Origin: Thalassolituus sp.
GTDB lineage: Bacteria > Pseudomonadota > Gammaproteobacteria > Pseudomonadales > Oceanobacteraceae
Direction: 5' to 3'
NCBI GenBank assembly: GCA_006212115.1
Contig: PDUK01000004.1
Span: 1 to 64,000 of the forward strand
DNA: 64,000 nt
A model generated the notes under the pieces. The model did no database searches. It was not told the origin of the DNA and saw nothing but the letters and a program-made list of their open reading frames with translations. Position 1 is the first letter of the stretch. Every line of letters begins with the position of its first letter. The position numbers and the translations under genes are program-made. Positions 43,056-52,309 of this stretch are shown here, one piece after another.

Positions 43056-43839
43056 CCAGCAACTCCCTCAGGGTGTGATGAATAAGATCGGCCGTCGCCT
43101 CAGGATGCTCCAGAGGAAACATGTGCGAGCCCTCAGTCCATTTCAATTTCATGCCGATACCTTTCATATAAGCTCCGTTGACGGGCTTGAAATACTCACT
43201 ACTGCGCCCGCCAATCACCGCGGCGGGAACCGTGAGCTTACCAGCAATTCGTGCATGAATGTTATGAGGTATGGTGCGCCAGATATTCGCTTCCAGCTGT
43301 GGGTCGTAGGTCAGCTTAAGACGACCATCCACTTCTGTCGTACCGCTACGGATATAGTCTTCGAGACAACGCGGATCAAAGTTCCGCATCAACGACTTAC
43401 CTGAAAAGTACGCCCAGGCTTCATCAAAGTCTGCCCAGTCCGTCTTTCTTTCCTCGATTCTACGTATCGGGAAAAGACGCTCATTGAGCCGGGTAAGCTT
43501 CAGAAAACGCATACCATGCGCCTGCCAGGCTGGCATAACGGGGGAATCGAGAATGATCAGTGCCTTCACAAGGTCAGGACGCTTAAGAGAGACCAGCAGA
43601 CTGAGAACGCCGCCAAGTGAGTGACCAACCGCAATTACTGGCTGACTGAACTGCGTCTCAAAATGGTGAATCAGCTCATTGACGAGATGATTCCAGTTAT
43701 CAGTCACCGGAAACGTTGGGTTATGCGCTACCTGATCAATAGCACTGACGCGATAATGAGACGATAAACGCTCAGCCAACGCAGAATAGGTTCCACCGGT
43801 AAAACCATTAGCATGAGCAATATGAAGGGCTTGATTCAT
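43045..43839 (-). CDS. Alpha/beta-fold hydrolase
   Basis: Second hydrolase of the operon, 264 residues. Nucleophile S74 in GHSLGGVLSL, DSPVMPAW after it, and a likely catalytic histidine near GSHMFPLEHP. The sequence is only distantly similar to its neighbour. Start moved to the ATG at 43839, giving MNQALHIAHANGF, rather than the TTG 7 codons earlier. Confidence 0.9.
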   Translation of the reverse strand: MNQALHIAHANGFTGGTYSALAERLSSHYRVSAIDQVAHNPTFPVTDNWNHLVNELIHHFETQFSQPVIAVGHSLGGVLSLLVSLKRPDLVKALIILDSPVMPAWQAHGMRFLKLTRLNERLFPIRRIEERKTDWADFDEAWAYFSGKSLMRNFDPRCLEDYIRSGTTEVDGRLKLTYDPQLEANIWRTIPHNIHARIAGKLTVPAAVIGGRSSEYFKPVNGAYMKGIGMKLKWTEGSHMFPLEHPEATADLIHHTLRELLGGR

Positions 43840-43942
43840 AACGACTTCGTAAGATGGCAATCAAAGCCCAGACCCTACTCTGCCAACGAGTTCATCTCAA
43901 GGTGAAAAAGACACAGATTTCAGTCAGTTAGGACTATACGCC

Positions 43943-44413
43943 CTAACCGATTGAAGCGAGCGCAGGGTACCAGGTCTGCTCTACCGACATGCAGCCGGAT
44001 GCAATAATGTCGCCACTGAGCAACCAGCATTCGGCTGGTGACCACGGCTGATCCAGCTCAAAGCCCTCAACAAGTAGAGACGCAAGACGCCCAACAAGTG
44101 GTAAATGCGACACCAGAACGACATCCCCGTTTTCACTCGCCAACATATCAGCAATCACACGGGCGCTGCCCGACGGTGTAATTGCATCCAGTGTATCGAT
44201 ACTCAACCCTGACGCCGCTGCAATTGCACTAGCGGTCTGTTGAGCACGTCGATATGGGCTGGCATACAAGCCTGCCCCTGGCTGCACTTGAGAGGAAACC
44301 CAGCTTGCTACAGCCGCAGCTTCTTCTTCGCCTTTGTGCGTAAGCACCCTTTCAGAGTCGAGATCCATACCGGGCACAGCACTTCCGTGCCGTATGATAA
44401 ATATACGCGCCAT
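43943..44413 (-). CDS. sixA: Phosphohistidine phosphatase SixA
   Basis: Histidine phosphatase (RHG type) that in E. coli dephosphorylates HPt domains and the PTS-Ntr protein NPr. RHG at about 7-9 (IFIIRHGSAVPG), second conserved region YASPYRRAQQTA, and VVLVSHLPLVGRL with the second catalytic histidine. It has 156 residues. The ATG at 44413 has GGAG 7 bases upstream. It lies 22 bases after gpsA. Confidence 0.93.
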   Translation of the reverse strand: MARIFIIRHGSAVPGMDLDSERVLTHKGEEEAAAVASWVSSQVQPGAGLYASPYRRAQQTASAIAAASGLSIDTLDAITPSGSARVIADMLASENGDVVLVSHLPLVGRLASLLVEGFELDQPWSPAECWLLSGDIIASGCMSVEQTWYPALASIG

Positions 44414-44435
44414 ATGCACTCCGCATGCGGTCTAT

Positions 44436-45461
44436 TCAGATTTGGTGGCTCGGCAAGGCAAACTCTACATCCGACGCAAACGCGCCTGTCATCAAGCCTT
44501 TGGCCACATCCTTCGGGTCGGCATGATTAAACAAAATCTCATACGCTCCCATTACCAGAGGCATATATATATCAAGTTCGATGGCTTTTTCCCTGACATA
44601 GCGCAGGGTATTCACACCTTCTGCCACTTCACCCAGCTCATCGACTGACTCTTCAAGCGACTGACCAGAGCCAATGGCGTAGCCGACCCGGTAGTTGCGA
44701 CTGAGCGGAGACATACATGTCACCACCAGATCTCCCACTCCAGCCAGACCAAGGAATGTCAGCGGGTTAGCACCCATCGCCTGAGCGAACCGGCTCATCT
44801 CCGCCAGTGAGCGGGTAATAATCATAGACTTGGTGTTTTCGCCCATACCCAGTGCAGCAATAAAACCGGATACGATGGCATAAATATTCTTAAGCGCACC
44901 GCCAAGTTCGACACCATAAAGGTCATCCGCCGCATAAACCCGAAAGTAACTACAACTAAGAGATTCTTGAAGGTTGCGACGTAAGTCACTGTTTTTGCTT
45001 GCAATTACAGTTGCAGCCAATTCGCGACGAGCGATCTCTTTTGCCAAATTCGGCCCGCTAATCACCGCCACCGGATTATCCGGACAAAGCTCCTCAAGAA
45101 CCTGACTCATCAGCAAAAAGCGATCTGGTTCAATGCCTTTCGTGGTACTGACCAGAGCCTGCTCCGGCGTCAACTGATCGACAAAGGACGATACAACCTG
45201 ACGAACAAACCGACTTGGTACTGAAACAAAAATAACCTCGGCATCCTGCACCGCCTCGGCCAGATCAGTCGTGGCTTTTAAGGCGGAATTCAGTGTCGTA
45301 TCAGGCAGGTAGTCCGGATTAACATGCTGGGTATTGATGGACTCGGCAACGGCTTCATTGCGCATCCACTGAAGAACTTTAACGCCATTATCGGCAAGAA
45401 TATTGGCAATGACGGTACCAAAACTACCGCCCCCAATCACGGCGGCACGTTGAATAGCCAC
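44436..45461 (-). CDS. gpsA: Glycerol-3-phosphate dehydrogenase [NAD(P)+]
   Basis: Makes glycerol 3-phosphate for phospholipid synthesis, upstream of the PgsA step. NAD motif AVIGGGSFGTVIA near the N-terminus, substrate-binding region GVELGGALKNIYAIVSGF and VGDLVVTCMSPLSRNYRVG. I start at the GTG at 45461, which has AGGGGAAA 4 bases upstream, giving 341 residues. Another GTG lies 6 codons earlier. Confidence 0.96.
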   Translation of the reverse strand: MAIQRAAVIGGGSFGTVIANILADNGVKVLQWMRNEAVAESINTQHVNPDYLPDTTLNSALKATTDLAEAVQDAEVIFVSVPSRFVRQVVSSFVDQLTPEQALVSTTKGIEPDRFLLMSQVLEELCPDNPVAVISGPNLAKEIARRELAATVIASKNSDLRRNLQESLSCSYFRVYAADDLYGVELGGALKNIYAIVSGFIAALGMGENTKSMIITRSLAEMSRFAQAMGANPLTFLGLAGVGDLVVTCMSPLSRNYRVGYAIGSGQSLEESVDELGEVAEGVNTLRYVREKAIELDIYMPLVMGAYEILFNHADPKDVAKGLMTGAFASDVEFALPSHQI

Positions 45462-45505
45462 GATTTTCCCCTGTAACACTGCTTTACTGATTATTTGAAT
45501 ATGAA

Positions 45506-45991
45506 CTAGCGGCCAGCTTCGAGCGTATCGACCAGCTCGCGGAAAGTTTCGGCGTTCTTATGATTCAGGCTCATCAAAACTTTATGCGCTTCAATCACCT
45601 GCTCCCGAGCGCACTCCTCGTCAACCACATCAGCAACCCAGCGCTCAAAACGGCCGTCGTCTTCGATTTCACTATCAACAATGTGAAAGACCTGATCAAA
45701 CCCCATACTAAGAAGGATGCGGGTTATGCCGTCATTGGGACTGCTGATGGTAGGCGTAATACTGAACTGCTCACGGCATAAAATAGAAATCTTGGCGAGT
45801 TGACCAAGCGTGGTGCTATCGACCCCGTCGGCGGCAGACAGGTCAATCATCACGTTGTGAAACTGACCCTGCGCGAGAAACTCATCAACGTAGCGCTCCA
45901 GCGTTGAGCACAGATTCAAACGGACATCTCCACTCAAGCGAATGACGTGCACACCCTCTTCGAATGCGACTTCAACGACACCTGATGTCAT
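45506..45991 (-). CDS. STAS-domain anti-sigma factor antagonist
   Basis: The 161-residue protein has a STAS domain in the first ~105 residues. The phosphorylatable loop is intact: D58, S59, T60 in ADGVDSTTLGQLAKI, as in SpoIIAA/RsbV/CrsA. A C-terminal helical extension of about 55 residues (VDEECAREQVIEAHKVLMSLNHK) is not part of the basic fold. The start overlaps the stop of the phosphatase gene upstream (ATGA), so the two proteins are very likely partners. Confidence 0.93.
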   Translation of the reverse strand: MTSGVVEVAFEEGVHVIRLSGDVRLNLCSTLERYVDEFLAQGQFHNVMIDLSAADGVDSTTLGQLAKISILCREQFSITPTISSPNDGITRILLSMGFDQVFHIVDSEIEDDGRFERWVADVVDEECAREQVIEAHKVLMSLNHKNAETFRELVDTLEAGR

Positions 45992-47160
45992 AGCCCACCT
46001 CTACTCACTGTGGCTACGGCTATATCGTCCGGCACTTCTTCGTGTCCGGCGACGCCTGCTATTGACCAGAAGGAGTCCAGGTTACCTTCCGATTGGCTGG
46101 CCATGGCCAGCAACTTGCTCTCTTTATCATTCAAGGACGGTTCGTCGATAATTTCCAGTATTCCGTCCGAAAAGAGCATAAGACGAAAATCATCAGGCAA
46201 ATCCATAGAGGTGCACTCGTATTGAGCCTCTTTAAACAAACCAACCGGCATACCGCGCCCCTCAAGGAATCTTGCCCCACCCGAATCAATGAGAACCGGC
46301 ATAGGAAAGTGCCCTCCTACAGAGTAAGACAACTCTCCAGTCGACAGAGTCAGCAAGCCGTAAAAGATGGTCAGATGTTTATCTAACTCCGACGCCAACA
46401 ACTCATTATTAATCCGCGACAGAACCACTTCAGGCATAACCACGTCATCACTTGAGCCGCGCTGAAAGTTACGCTTGAGGCGGTAAGTCAGATTCTTAAG
46501 AAGGACGGTCACAAAGGCCGAGGACGCGCCATGTCCGGAGACATCGGCGATGTAGAACGCGAGGCGATCGTCATCAACTTCGATAAAATCCAGAAAATCA
46601 CCGCTCAACATCAGCGATGGCTGGAGACGATGCTCACAGGCGACACCTTTTACGGTGAGTGGCTCAGGCAGCATTCTCAGCTGAGCCTGACGTCCTGCCT
46701 GCTGATCGGCGCGCAACTCATCAAGGCCGAGTTTAAGCTCCCGATTGGTCGCTTCGAGGTGATCACGATAAGCACGATTCTCACGCTCAAGAGCCTGGTG
46801 ATTGAGTGCTTTACGCAGTGCATGAACGAGGACTTCAAGATCGAGGATGGGTTTAACCAGAAAGTCAGCAGCACCCAATCTAAGAGCGCGTACGACATCA
46901 TCCATCACGCCAGCACCGGAAACGACGATAACTGGTAGCCCCGGATGACTTTCGCTGAGTTTCTCGAGTAGCTCTATGCCATTCATACCTGGCATTTTCA
47001 GATCACAAATAACGGCATCCGGAGTTTCGTTTTCCAGTACAGACAAAGCACTTTGCGCACTGTCTGCCGACATCATTTCGTAATCGCAGTCATCAAGGTA
47101 CGCAACAACACTGTCTCGTACAGTCGAATCATCATCAATGACCAGCACGCTCGCGGCCAT
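45988..47160 (-). CDS. Response regulator fused to RsbU/SpoIIE-type PP2C phosphatase
   Basis: The 390-residue protein begins with a receiver domain (about 1-120, phospho-acceptor D53 in ICDLKMPGMNG). A coiled-coil linker (about 125-170) leads to a PP2C-like serine phosphatase with metal residues in LSGDFLDF, IADVSGHGASSA and MLFSDGILEI. It should dephosphorylate the STAS protein encoded next. No HATPase anti-sigma kinase domain is fused, unlike HsbR of Pseudomonas or CrsR of Shewanella. The ATG at 47160 has GGGGAGAGG upstream, better than the ATG 20 codons earlier. Confidence 0.93.
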   Translation of the reverse strand: MAASVLVIDDDSTVRDSVVAYLDDCDYEMMSADSAQSALSVLENETPDAVICDLKMPGMNGIELLEKLSESHPGLPVIVVSGAGVMDDVVRALRLGAADFLVKPILDLEVLVHALRKALNHQALERENRAYRDHLEATNRELKLGLDELRADQQAGRQAQLRMLPEPLTVKGVACEHRLQPSLMLSGDFLDFIEVDDDRLAFYIADVSGHGASSAFVTVLLKNLTYRLKRNFQRGSSDDVVMPEVVLSRINNELLASELDKHLTIFYGLLTLSTGELSYSVGGHFPMPVLIDSGGARFLEGRGMPVGLFKEAQYECTSMDLPDDFRLMLFSDGILEIIDEPSLNDKESKLLAMASQSEGNLDSFWSIAGVAGHEEVPDDIAVATVSRGGL

Positions 47161-47334
47161 CAGCCTCTCCCCAGCGTCGGATATCTGGCGAACGTTACCT
47201 TTAAGTTCTTCCTCATGCAACGGTTATCAACCAATTGTCAGAACCGCTCTGGCCTGACCGTCAAATGGCACGAACCCTGCTTTCTTCAGAATGGAGAGCA
47301 GAGAGTACAACCTACCAACTCAGGAGAACTCAGA

Positions 47335-47661
47335 ATGCAGTCACTGTCAGCAAATCAAACAACACCCAAAAGCCGACACTACGAAGAAAAGCGTCGCCAC
47401 CTGCGCATGCAGATCGACGCCCCTGCCCAAATCACCACTCAGGATGGCAAAACTCAGCACATCGTTTGCATTGACCTCAGCAGTCATGGGGTTCAGTTCG
47501 AGTCTCATGCCGAACTTTCGGACGGACAAACCGCCGAGTTTGTATTAAACCCGGGGCACGGCCCAGTAACGCCACTACAGGCCACAATAAAAGTATGCAG
47601 AGTGACAGAGGTTGCGCCGCAGGTTTACCGCGCAGGCGCAGAAATAGAAGTGATACATTAG
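47335..47661 (+). CDS. PilZ-domain protein (probable c-di-GMP binder)
   Basis: Single PilZ domain in 108 residues. Both ligand motifs are intact: RRHLR (RxxxR, about 20-24) and DLSSHGVQ (DxSxxG, about 46-52). CAGGAG lies 9 bases before the ATG at 47335. A longer open frame upstream is not needed. Divergent from the phosphatase/STAS pair, with about 175 bases between. Confidence 0.92.
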   Translation: MQSLSANQTTPKSRHYEEKRRHLRMQIDAPAQITTQDGKTQHIVCIDLSSHGVQFESHAELSDGQTAEFVLNPGHGPVTPLQATIKVCRVTEVAPQVYRAGAEIEVIH

Positions 47662-47692
47662 ATGCACCCTCACCCGTTAAAGAATGGGGAGC

Positions 47693-47733
47693 GAGAGTGC
47701 TACAAAGTGTGAGAGTGCTACTGCAAGTGCTAC
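47693..47733. repeat. Three short direct repeats of (GAG)AGTGCTAC
   Basis: GAGAGTGCTAC at 47693-47703 and 47711-47721, then AGTGCTAC at 47726-47733, in the gap between the PilZ gene and the convergent nfuA. An imperfect hairpin (GGTTGGTGC / GCACCAATC, about 47745-47780) follows. Function unknown. Confidence 0.5.
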
Positions 47734-47790
47734 TACGGGTAACTGGTTGGTGCCTGACTAAAGAACATCAGAGCACCAATCAGCCACCTG

Positions 47791-48381
47791 CTATTTGAAG
47801 TACGCGTTTTCCGTATCAGTGTGATCGGTCACATCACGTACGCCCGTGATTTCAGGGATTTTTTCCTTCAGAGTCGCTTCTACACCATCTTTCAACGTCA
47901 TATCGACCGCACTACACCCCTGACAACCACCGCCAAATTCCAGTACCGCCACACCTTCGTCAGTAAATTCCACCAGGCTCACTTCGCCGCCATGCGACGC
48001 CAGACCCGGGTTAATCTCGGTATACAGAAGGTATTTAATGCGTTCTTCTACAGGGCTGTCTGCCGTTACTTTGGGCATCTTGGCATTAGGAGCTTTGATC
48101 GTTAACTGCCCCCCCATACGATCTTTGGCAAAGTCGATCTTCGACTCTTCGAGATACGGAATACTCATCGCCTCGACGTACACACGCAGCTTGTCCATCT
48201 GCTGCAACTCATCAGCCGGATTCACTTCCTCCGGACGACAGTATGCCAGACAGGTCTCAGCGTGACGGGTACCCGGCTGAGTGATAAAGATGCGAACGGA
48301 CATGCCTTCAACCGTCTGCTTCTCAAGAAGACCTGCAAGGTACTCTTCCGCATCCGGTGTTATTTCAACGTATGTAGTCAT
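47791..48381 (-). CDS. nfuA: Fe/S biogenesis protein NfuA
   Basis: Carries [4Fe-4S] clusters to client apoproteins. The N-terminal degenerate A-type domain (about 1-100; only one cysteine region, HAETCLAYC) is followed by the Nfu domain, with the cluster cysteines in [13 protein letters not shown] (about 152-157). Length of 196 residues is typical. It is divergent from metH, 202 bases apart. Confidence 0.96.
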   Translation of the reverse strand: MTTYVEITPDAEEYLAGLLEKQTVEGMSVRIFITQPGTRHAETCLAYCRPEEVNPADELQQMDKLRVYVEAMSIPYLEESKIDFAKDRMGGQLTIKAPNAKMPKVTADSPVEERIKYLLYTEINPGLASHGGEVSLVEFTDEGVAVLEFGGGCQGCSAVDMTLKDGVEATLKEKIPEITGVRDVTDHTDTENAYFK

Positions 48382-48583
48382 AAGACTCCCTCAAAAACAG
48401 GCGTGTAGTGTAACTCAATGGGGATGCATTGCGAATATCCAAGCGGAACAGTCAGGTTTACCCACTATTTTGGTTTCATCCCTGAAGAACACGACACATG
48501 CACCATACTCTGGTAGTATTTGCCGCCATTTTTACGTCATCGATTGTCGTTGACTATCAGCCGGACACCATGAGTCAGAGAGC

Positions 48584-51500
48584 ATGAGCCAGACAGTTAC
48601 TGCCAACAAAGAATTACGTCAGCAACGCATCGCCACCCTGAAAAAGAATATGCAGGAGCGCATTCATATTCTCGACGGTGGTATGGGCACACTCATTCAG
48701 AGCCATCAGCTGGAAGAAGCCGATTATCGTGGCGAACGCTTTGCCGACATCCCTCAGGATGTGAAAGGCAACAACGACCTGCTGGTAATCACCCAGCCTG
48801 ACATCATTGCTGGCATTCACCGCCAATACTTTATGGCCGGTGCCGACATCGTCGAGACCAACAGCTTTAACTCGACCCGCGTGTCGCAAGCCGACTACGA
48901 CATGGAAGACTTGGTACTCGAGCTGAACCAGCAAGCCGCAGCGGTTGCCCGTAAAGTGGCTGACGAGGTGGAAGCAGAGACTGGCATTCCACGCTATGTC
49001 GCAGGTGTTCTCGGCCCAACCAGTAAGACCTGCTCTATTTCACCGGACGTAAATGATCCAGGTTACCGCGCGATCACCTTCGATCAACTGGTTGAAGAGT
49101 ACATTGAGGCCACCGAAGGCCTGATGGACGGCGGCGCCGACATCATCCTGATCGAAACCGTATTCGATACCCTGAACGCCAAGGCCGCTATTTACGCGGT
49201 GCAGGAAGTGTTCGAGCAGCGCGGCGAAGAACTACCAATCATGATCTCAGGTACGATCACTGACGCCTCCGGCCGTACGCTTTCGGGCCAGACCGCTGAA
49301 GCCTTTTACAACTCACTGGCACACGCCAAGCCGCTGTCCATCGGCCTGAACTGCGCACTGGGGGCCGAAGAACTTCGCCCTCATGTAGAAGAGCTTTCCA
49401 ACAAGTCTGAGTGTTACGTATCGGCCCACCCGAACGCGGGCCTGCCAAACGAATTCGGTGAATACGATCAGACTCCCGAGGAAATGGCCGTTATCGTTGA
49501 AGAATTCGCATCCAGCGGCTTCCTGAACATCATCGGTGGTTGCTGCGGTACATCGCCTGCGCACATTAAAGCCATTGCCGACGCAGTGAAAAAGCACAAG
49601 CCGCGCACCCTGCCTGACATTAAGCCAGCGTGCCGTCTGTCTGGTCTGGAGCCATTCAACTTCGACGAGACCAGCCTGTTTGTGAACGTGGGCGAACGCG
49701 CCAACGTCACCGGTTCTGCGCGCTTTAAGCGCCTGATTAAAGAAGAAGCCTATGACGAAGCACTGGAAGTGGCTCGCCAGCAGGTTGAAAACGGCGCCCA
49801 GATCATCGACATCAACATGGACGAAGGCATGCTGGATTCAGAAGCGGCCATGGTTCGCTACCTGAACCTGATTGCCTCTGAGCCAGACATTGCTCGCGTG
49901 CCTGTGATGGTCGATTCATCCAAGTGGGAAATCATTGAAGCTGGCCTGAAATGCATTCAGGGCAAAGCCGTGGTGAACTCTATCTCGCTGAAAGAAGGCG
50001 AAGAAGAGTTCATCGACAAAGCCAAGCGCTGTATGCGTTACGGTGCAGCCGTGGTTGTCATGGCCTTCGACGAAGTGGGTCAGGCGGATACCGAAGCCCG
50101 CAAAAACGAAATCTGTGAACGCTCATACCGCATTCTGGTCGACAAGGTGGGTTTCCTGCCACAGGACATCATCTTCGACCCGAACATCTTCGCCGTGGCC
50201 ACCGGCATCGAAGAGCACAACAACTACGCGGTCGACTTCATCAACAGCTGTGAGTACATCACCAGCAATCTGCCACACGCCAAGATCTCTGGCGGTGTCA
50301 GTAACGTATCCTTCTCGTTCCGCGGCAATGAGCCAGTACGGGAAGCCATTCACTCGGTCTTCCTCTACTACGCCATTAAAAACGGCCTGAGCATGGGTAT
50401 CGTTAACGCCGGTCAGCTGGCGGTATACGATGACTTGCCCGCAGAACTGAAAGACCGTGTGGAAGACGTCATCCTCAACAAGCGCGATGACGCCACCGAC
50501 CGCTTGCTCGAAATCGCAGAAAAATATCGCGGTGACGGCTCTGTCCAAGAGAAAGAATCCGAAGAGTGGCGTTCGCTACCCGTGACCGAGCGCCTGACTC
50601 ACGCCCTGGTGAAAGGCATCAACGCTTTCGTTGAAGAGGATACCGAAGAAGCCCGTCAGATGTTCGACCGCCCGATTGAGGTGATTGAAGGCCCGCTGAT
50701 GGACGGCATGAACGTGGTCGGCGACCTGTTTGGTTCCGGTAAAATGTTCCTGCCTCAGGTAGTAAAAAGCGCCCGCGTGATGAAGCAGGCCGTGGCCTAC
50801 CTGCTGCCATTTATTGAAGCTGAGAAAGACGGTAAGTCGGAGTCTCAGGGCAAGATCCTGATGGCCACCGTAAAAGGCGACGTGCACGACATCGGTAAGA
50901 ACATCGTCGGCGTTGTGCTGCAGTGCAACAACTTCGAAGTGGTTGACCTGGGCGTGATGGTCCCTGCCGAGAAAATCCTGAAAGTCGCTAAAGAAGAAAA
51001 CTGCGACATCATCGGTCTGTCTGGTCTGATCACTCCCTCACTGGATGAGATGGTTCACGTTGCCCGTGAAATGCAGCGTCTGGATTACCAGATCCCACTG
51101 ATGATTGGTGGCGCTACGACCTCTAAAGCGCACACTGCCGTTAAGATCGAGCCTCAGTTCCAGAACGACATTGCCGTGTACGTGCCGGATGCATCCCGCG
51201 CTGTGGGCGTGGCTCAGAAGCTGGTATCTCCTGAAGCCAAGAAAGTGTTCATCGAAGAGCGTCGCGAAGAATACGTTGCCGTGCGTGAACGCAACGCCAA
51301 CCGTAAAGCGAAAGCGAACCTCCCTTACGAAAAAGCCTGCGAGAATGCGTTTGATGGTGACTGGGATAACTACACACCACCAAAACCCAACAAAACCGGC
51401 GTTACCGTATACGAAAACTTTGATCTGGCAGAGCTGGTCGACTACATCGACTGGACGCCATTCTTTATGTCCTGGGAGCTTGCTGGCAAATACCCGCGCA

Positions 51501-52294
51501 TCCTGACTGACGAAGTCGTCGGCGAAGCCGCAACCAACCTGTTTAAAGATGCACAGGCGATGCTGAAGCGCATCGTCGATGAGAAGCTGTTCAATGCCCG
51601 CGCCGCGGTCGGCCTGTGGCCTGCAAACCGCCGTGGTGCCGACGACATTGTTGTGTTCAATGAAGATCGCACCGAGGAACTGGCGATCCTGCATCAGCTA
51701 AGACAGCAGTCTGACAAGCCATTCGGTCAGAACAACCGCTCGCTCGCAGACTACATTGCTCCAGAAGGCAGCAAAGACGATTACGTCGGCGCGTTTATTG
51801 TCACAGCAGGCATCGAAGCAGAAACACTGGCCTCTGAATTCGATAAAAATCACGATGATTACAACAGCATCATGATGAAAGCCTTGGCGGATCGACTGGC
51901 CGAGGCGTTCGCCGAGCGAATGCACGAGATGGTCCGCAAGGACCTCTGGGGCTACGACGCTGATGAAGCACTCGATAACGAAGCCTTAATCAAAGAGAAG
52001 TACCGCGGTATCCGCCCTGCACCGGGATACCCTGCTTGCCCGGATCACACTGAAAAAGCCACCTTGTTCAAACTGCTCGACGGCGAACAGAACACCGGCG
52101 TATCTCTGACCGAGAGCTTTGCAATGACACCTGCAGCTTCCGTCAGTGGCTGGTATTTCTCTCACCCAGAATCCCGCTACTTTGGTCTTGGCAAAATCGA
52201 CAAGGATCAGGTTGAAAGCATTGCTAAGCGCAAAGGTATGGACGTCGATGTTATGGAGCGCTGGCTGGCGCCTAACCTGTCTTACGATCGCTGA
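48584..52294 (+). CDS. metH: Cobalamin-dependent methionine synthase
   Basis: Transfers methyl from methyltetrahydrofolate to homocysteine. Four modules are present in 1236 residues: homocysteine-binding barrel (zinc cysteines in GLNCALGA at about 255 and GGCCGTS at about 319-320), pterin barrel (about 365-640, [14 protein letters not shown]), B12 cap and cobalamin domain ([10 protein letters not shown] at about 767, with the cobalt-ligating histidine), and the C-terminal AdoMet reactivation domain (about 910-1236). No cobalamin or SAM riboswitch was recognised in the 202-base leader region. Confidence 0.98.
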   Translation: MSQTVTANKELRQQRIATLKKNMQERIHILDGGMGTLIQSHQLEEADYRGERFADIPQDVKGNNDLLVITQPDIIAGIHRQYFMAGADIVETNSFNSTRVSQADYDMEDLVLELNQQAAAVARKVADEVEAETGIPRYVAGVLGPTSKTCSISPDVNDPGYRAITFDQLVEEYIEATEGLMDGGADIILIETVFDTLNAKAAIYAVQEVFEQRGEELPIMISGTITDASGRTLSGQTAEAFYNSLAHAKPLSIGLNCALGAEELRPHVEELSNKSECYVSAHPNAGLPNEFGEYDQTPEEMAVIVEEFASSGFLNIIGGCCGTSPAHIKAIADAVKKHKPRTLPDIKPACRLSGLEPFNFDETSLFVNVGERANVTGSARFKRLIKEEAYDEALEVARQQVENGAQIIDINMDEGMLDSEAAMVRYLNLIASEPDIARVPVMVDSSKWEIIEAGLKCIQGKAVVNSISLKEGEEEFIDKAKRCMRYGAAVVVMAFDEVGQADTEARKNEICERSYRILVDKVGFLPQDIIFDPNIFAVATGIEEHNNYAVDFINSCEYITSNLPHAKISGGVSNVSFSFRGNEPVREAIHSVFLYYAIKNGLSMGIVNAGQLAVYDDLPAELKDRVEDVILNKRDDATDRLLEIAEKYRGDGSVQEKESEEWRSLPVTERLTHALVKGINAFVEEDTEEARQMFDRPIEVIEGPLMDGMNVVGDLFGSGKMFLPQVVKSARVMKQAVAYLLPFIEAEKDGKSESQGKILMATVKGDVHDIGKNIVGVVLQCNNFEVVDLGVMVPAEKILKVAKEENCDIIGLSGLITPSLDEMVHVAREMQRLDYQIPLMIGGATTSKAHTAVKIEPQFQNDIAVYVPDASRAVGVAQKLVSPEAKKVFIEERREEYVAVRERNANRKAKANLPYEKACENAFDGDWDNYTPPKPNKTGVTVYENFDLAELVDYIDWTPFFMSWELAGKYPRILTDEVVGEAATNLFKDAQAMLKRIVDEKLFNARAAVGLWPANRRGADDIVVFNEDRTEELAILHQLRQQSDKPFGQNNRSLADYIAPEGSKDDYVGAFIVTAGIEAETLASEFDKNHDDYNSIMMKALADRLAEAFAERMHEMVRKDLWGYDADEALDNEALIKEKYRGIRPAPGYPACPDHTEKATLFKLLDGEQNTGVSLTESFAMTPAASVSGWYFSHPESRYFGLGKIDKDQVESIAKRKGMDVDVMERWLAPNLSYDR

Positions 52295-52309
52295 TCGGGA
52301 CGGAACTGA

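Noticed and set aside
44940-44965. Ter-like sequence TTAGTTGTAGTTACT on the minus strand in gpsA
   Set aside because: It departs from the E. coli Ter core GTTGTAAC at important positions and is 13 kb from the tus-like gene, within coding sequence.
47053-47661. 202-codon reading of the PilZ gene
   Set aside because: It would overlap the phosphatase gene on the other strand. The ATG at 47335 has a strong ribosome-binding site and gives the whole domain.
48382-48583. Riboswitch upstream of metH
   Set aside because: No cobalamin or SAM riboswitch core was visible in 202 bases shared with divergent nfuA.
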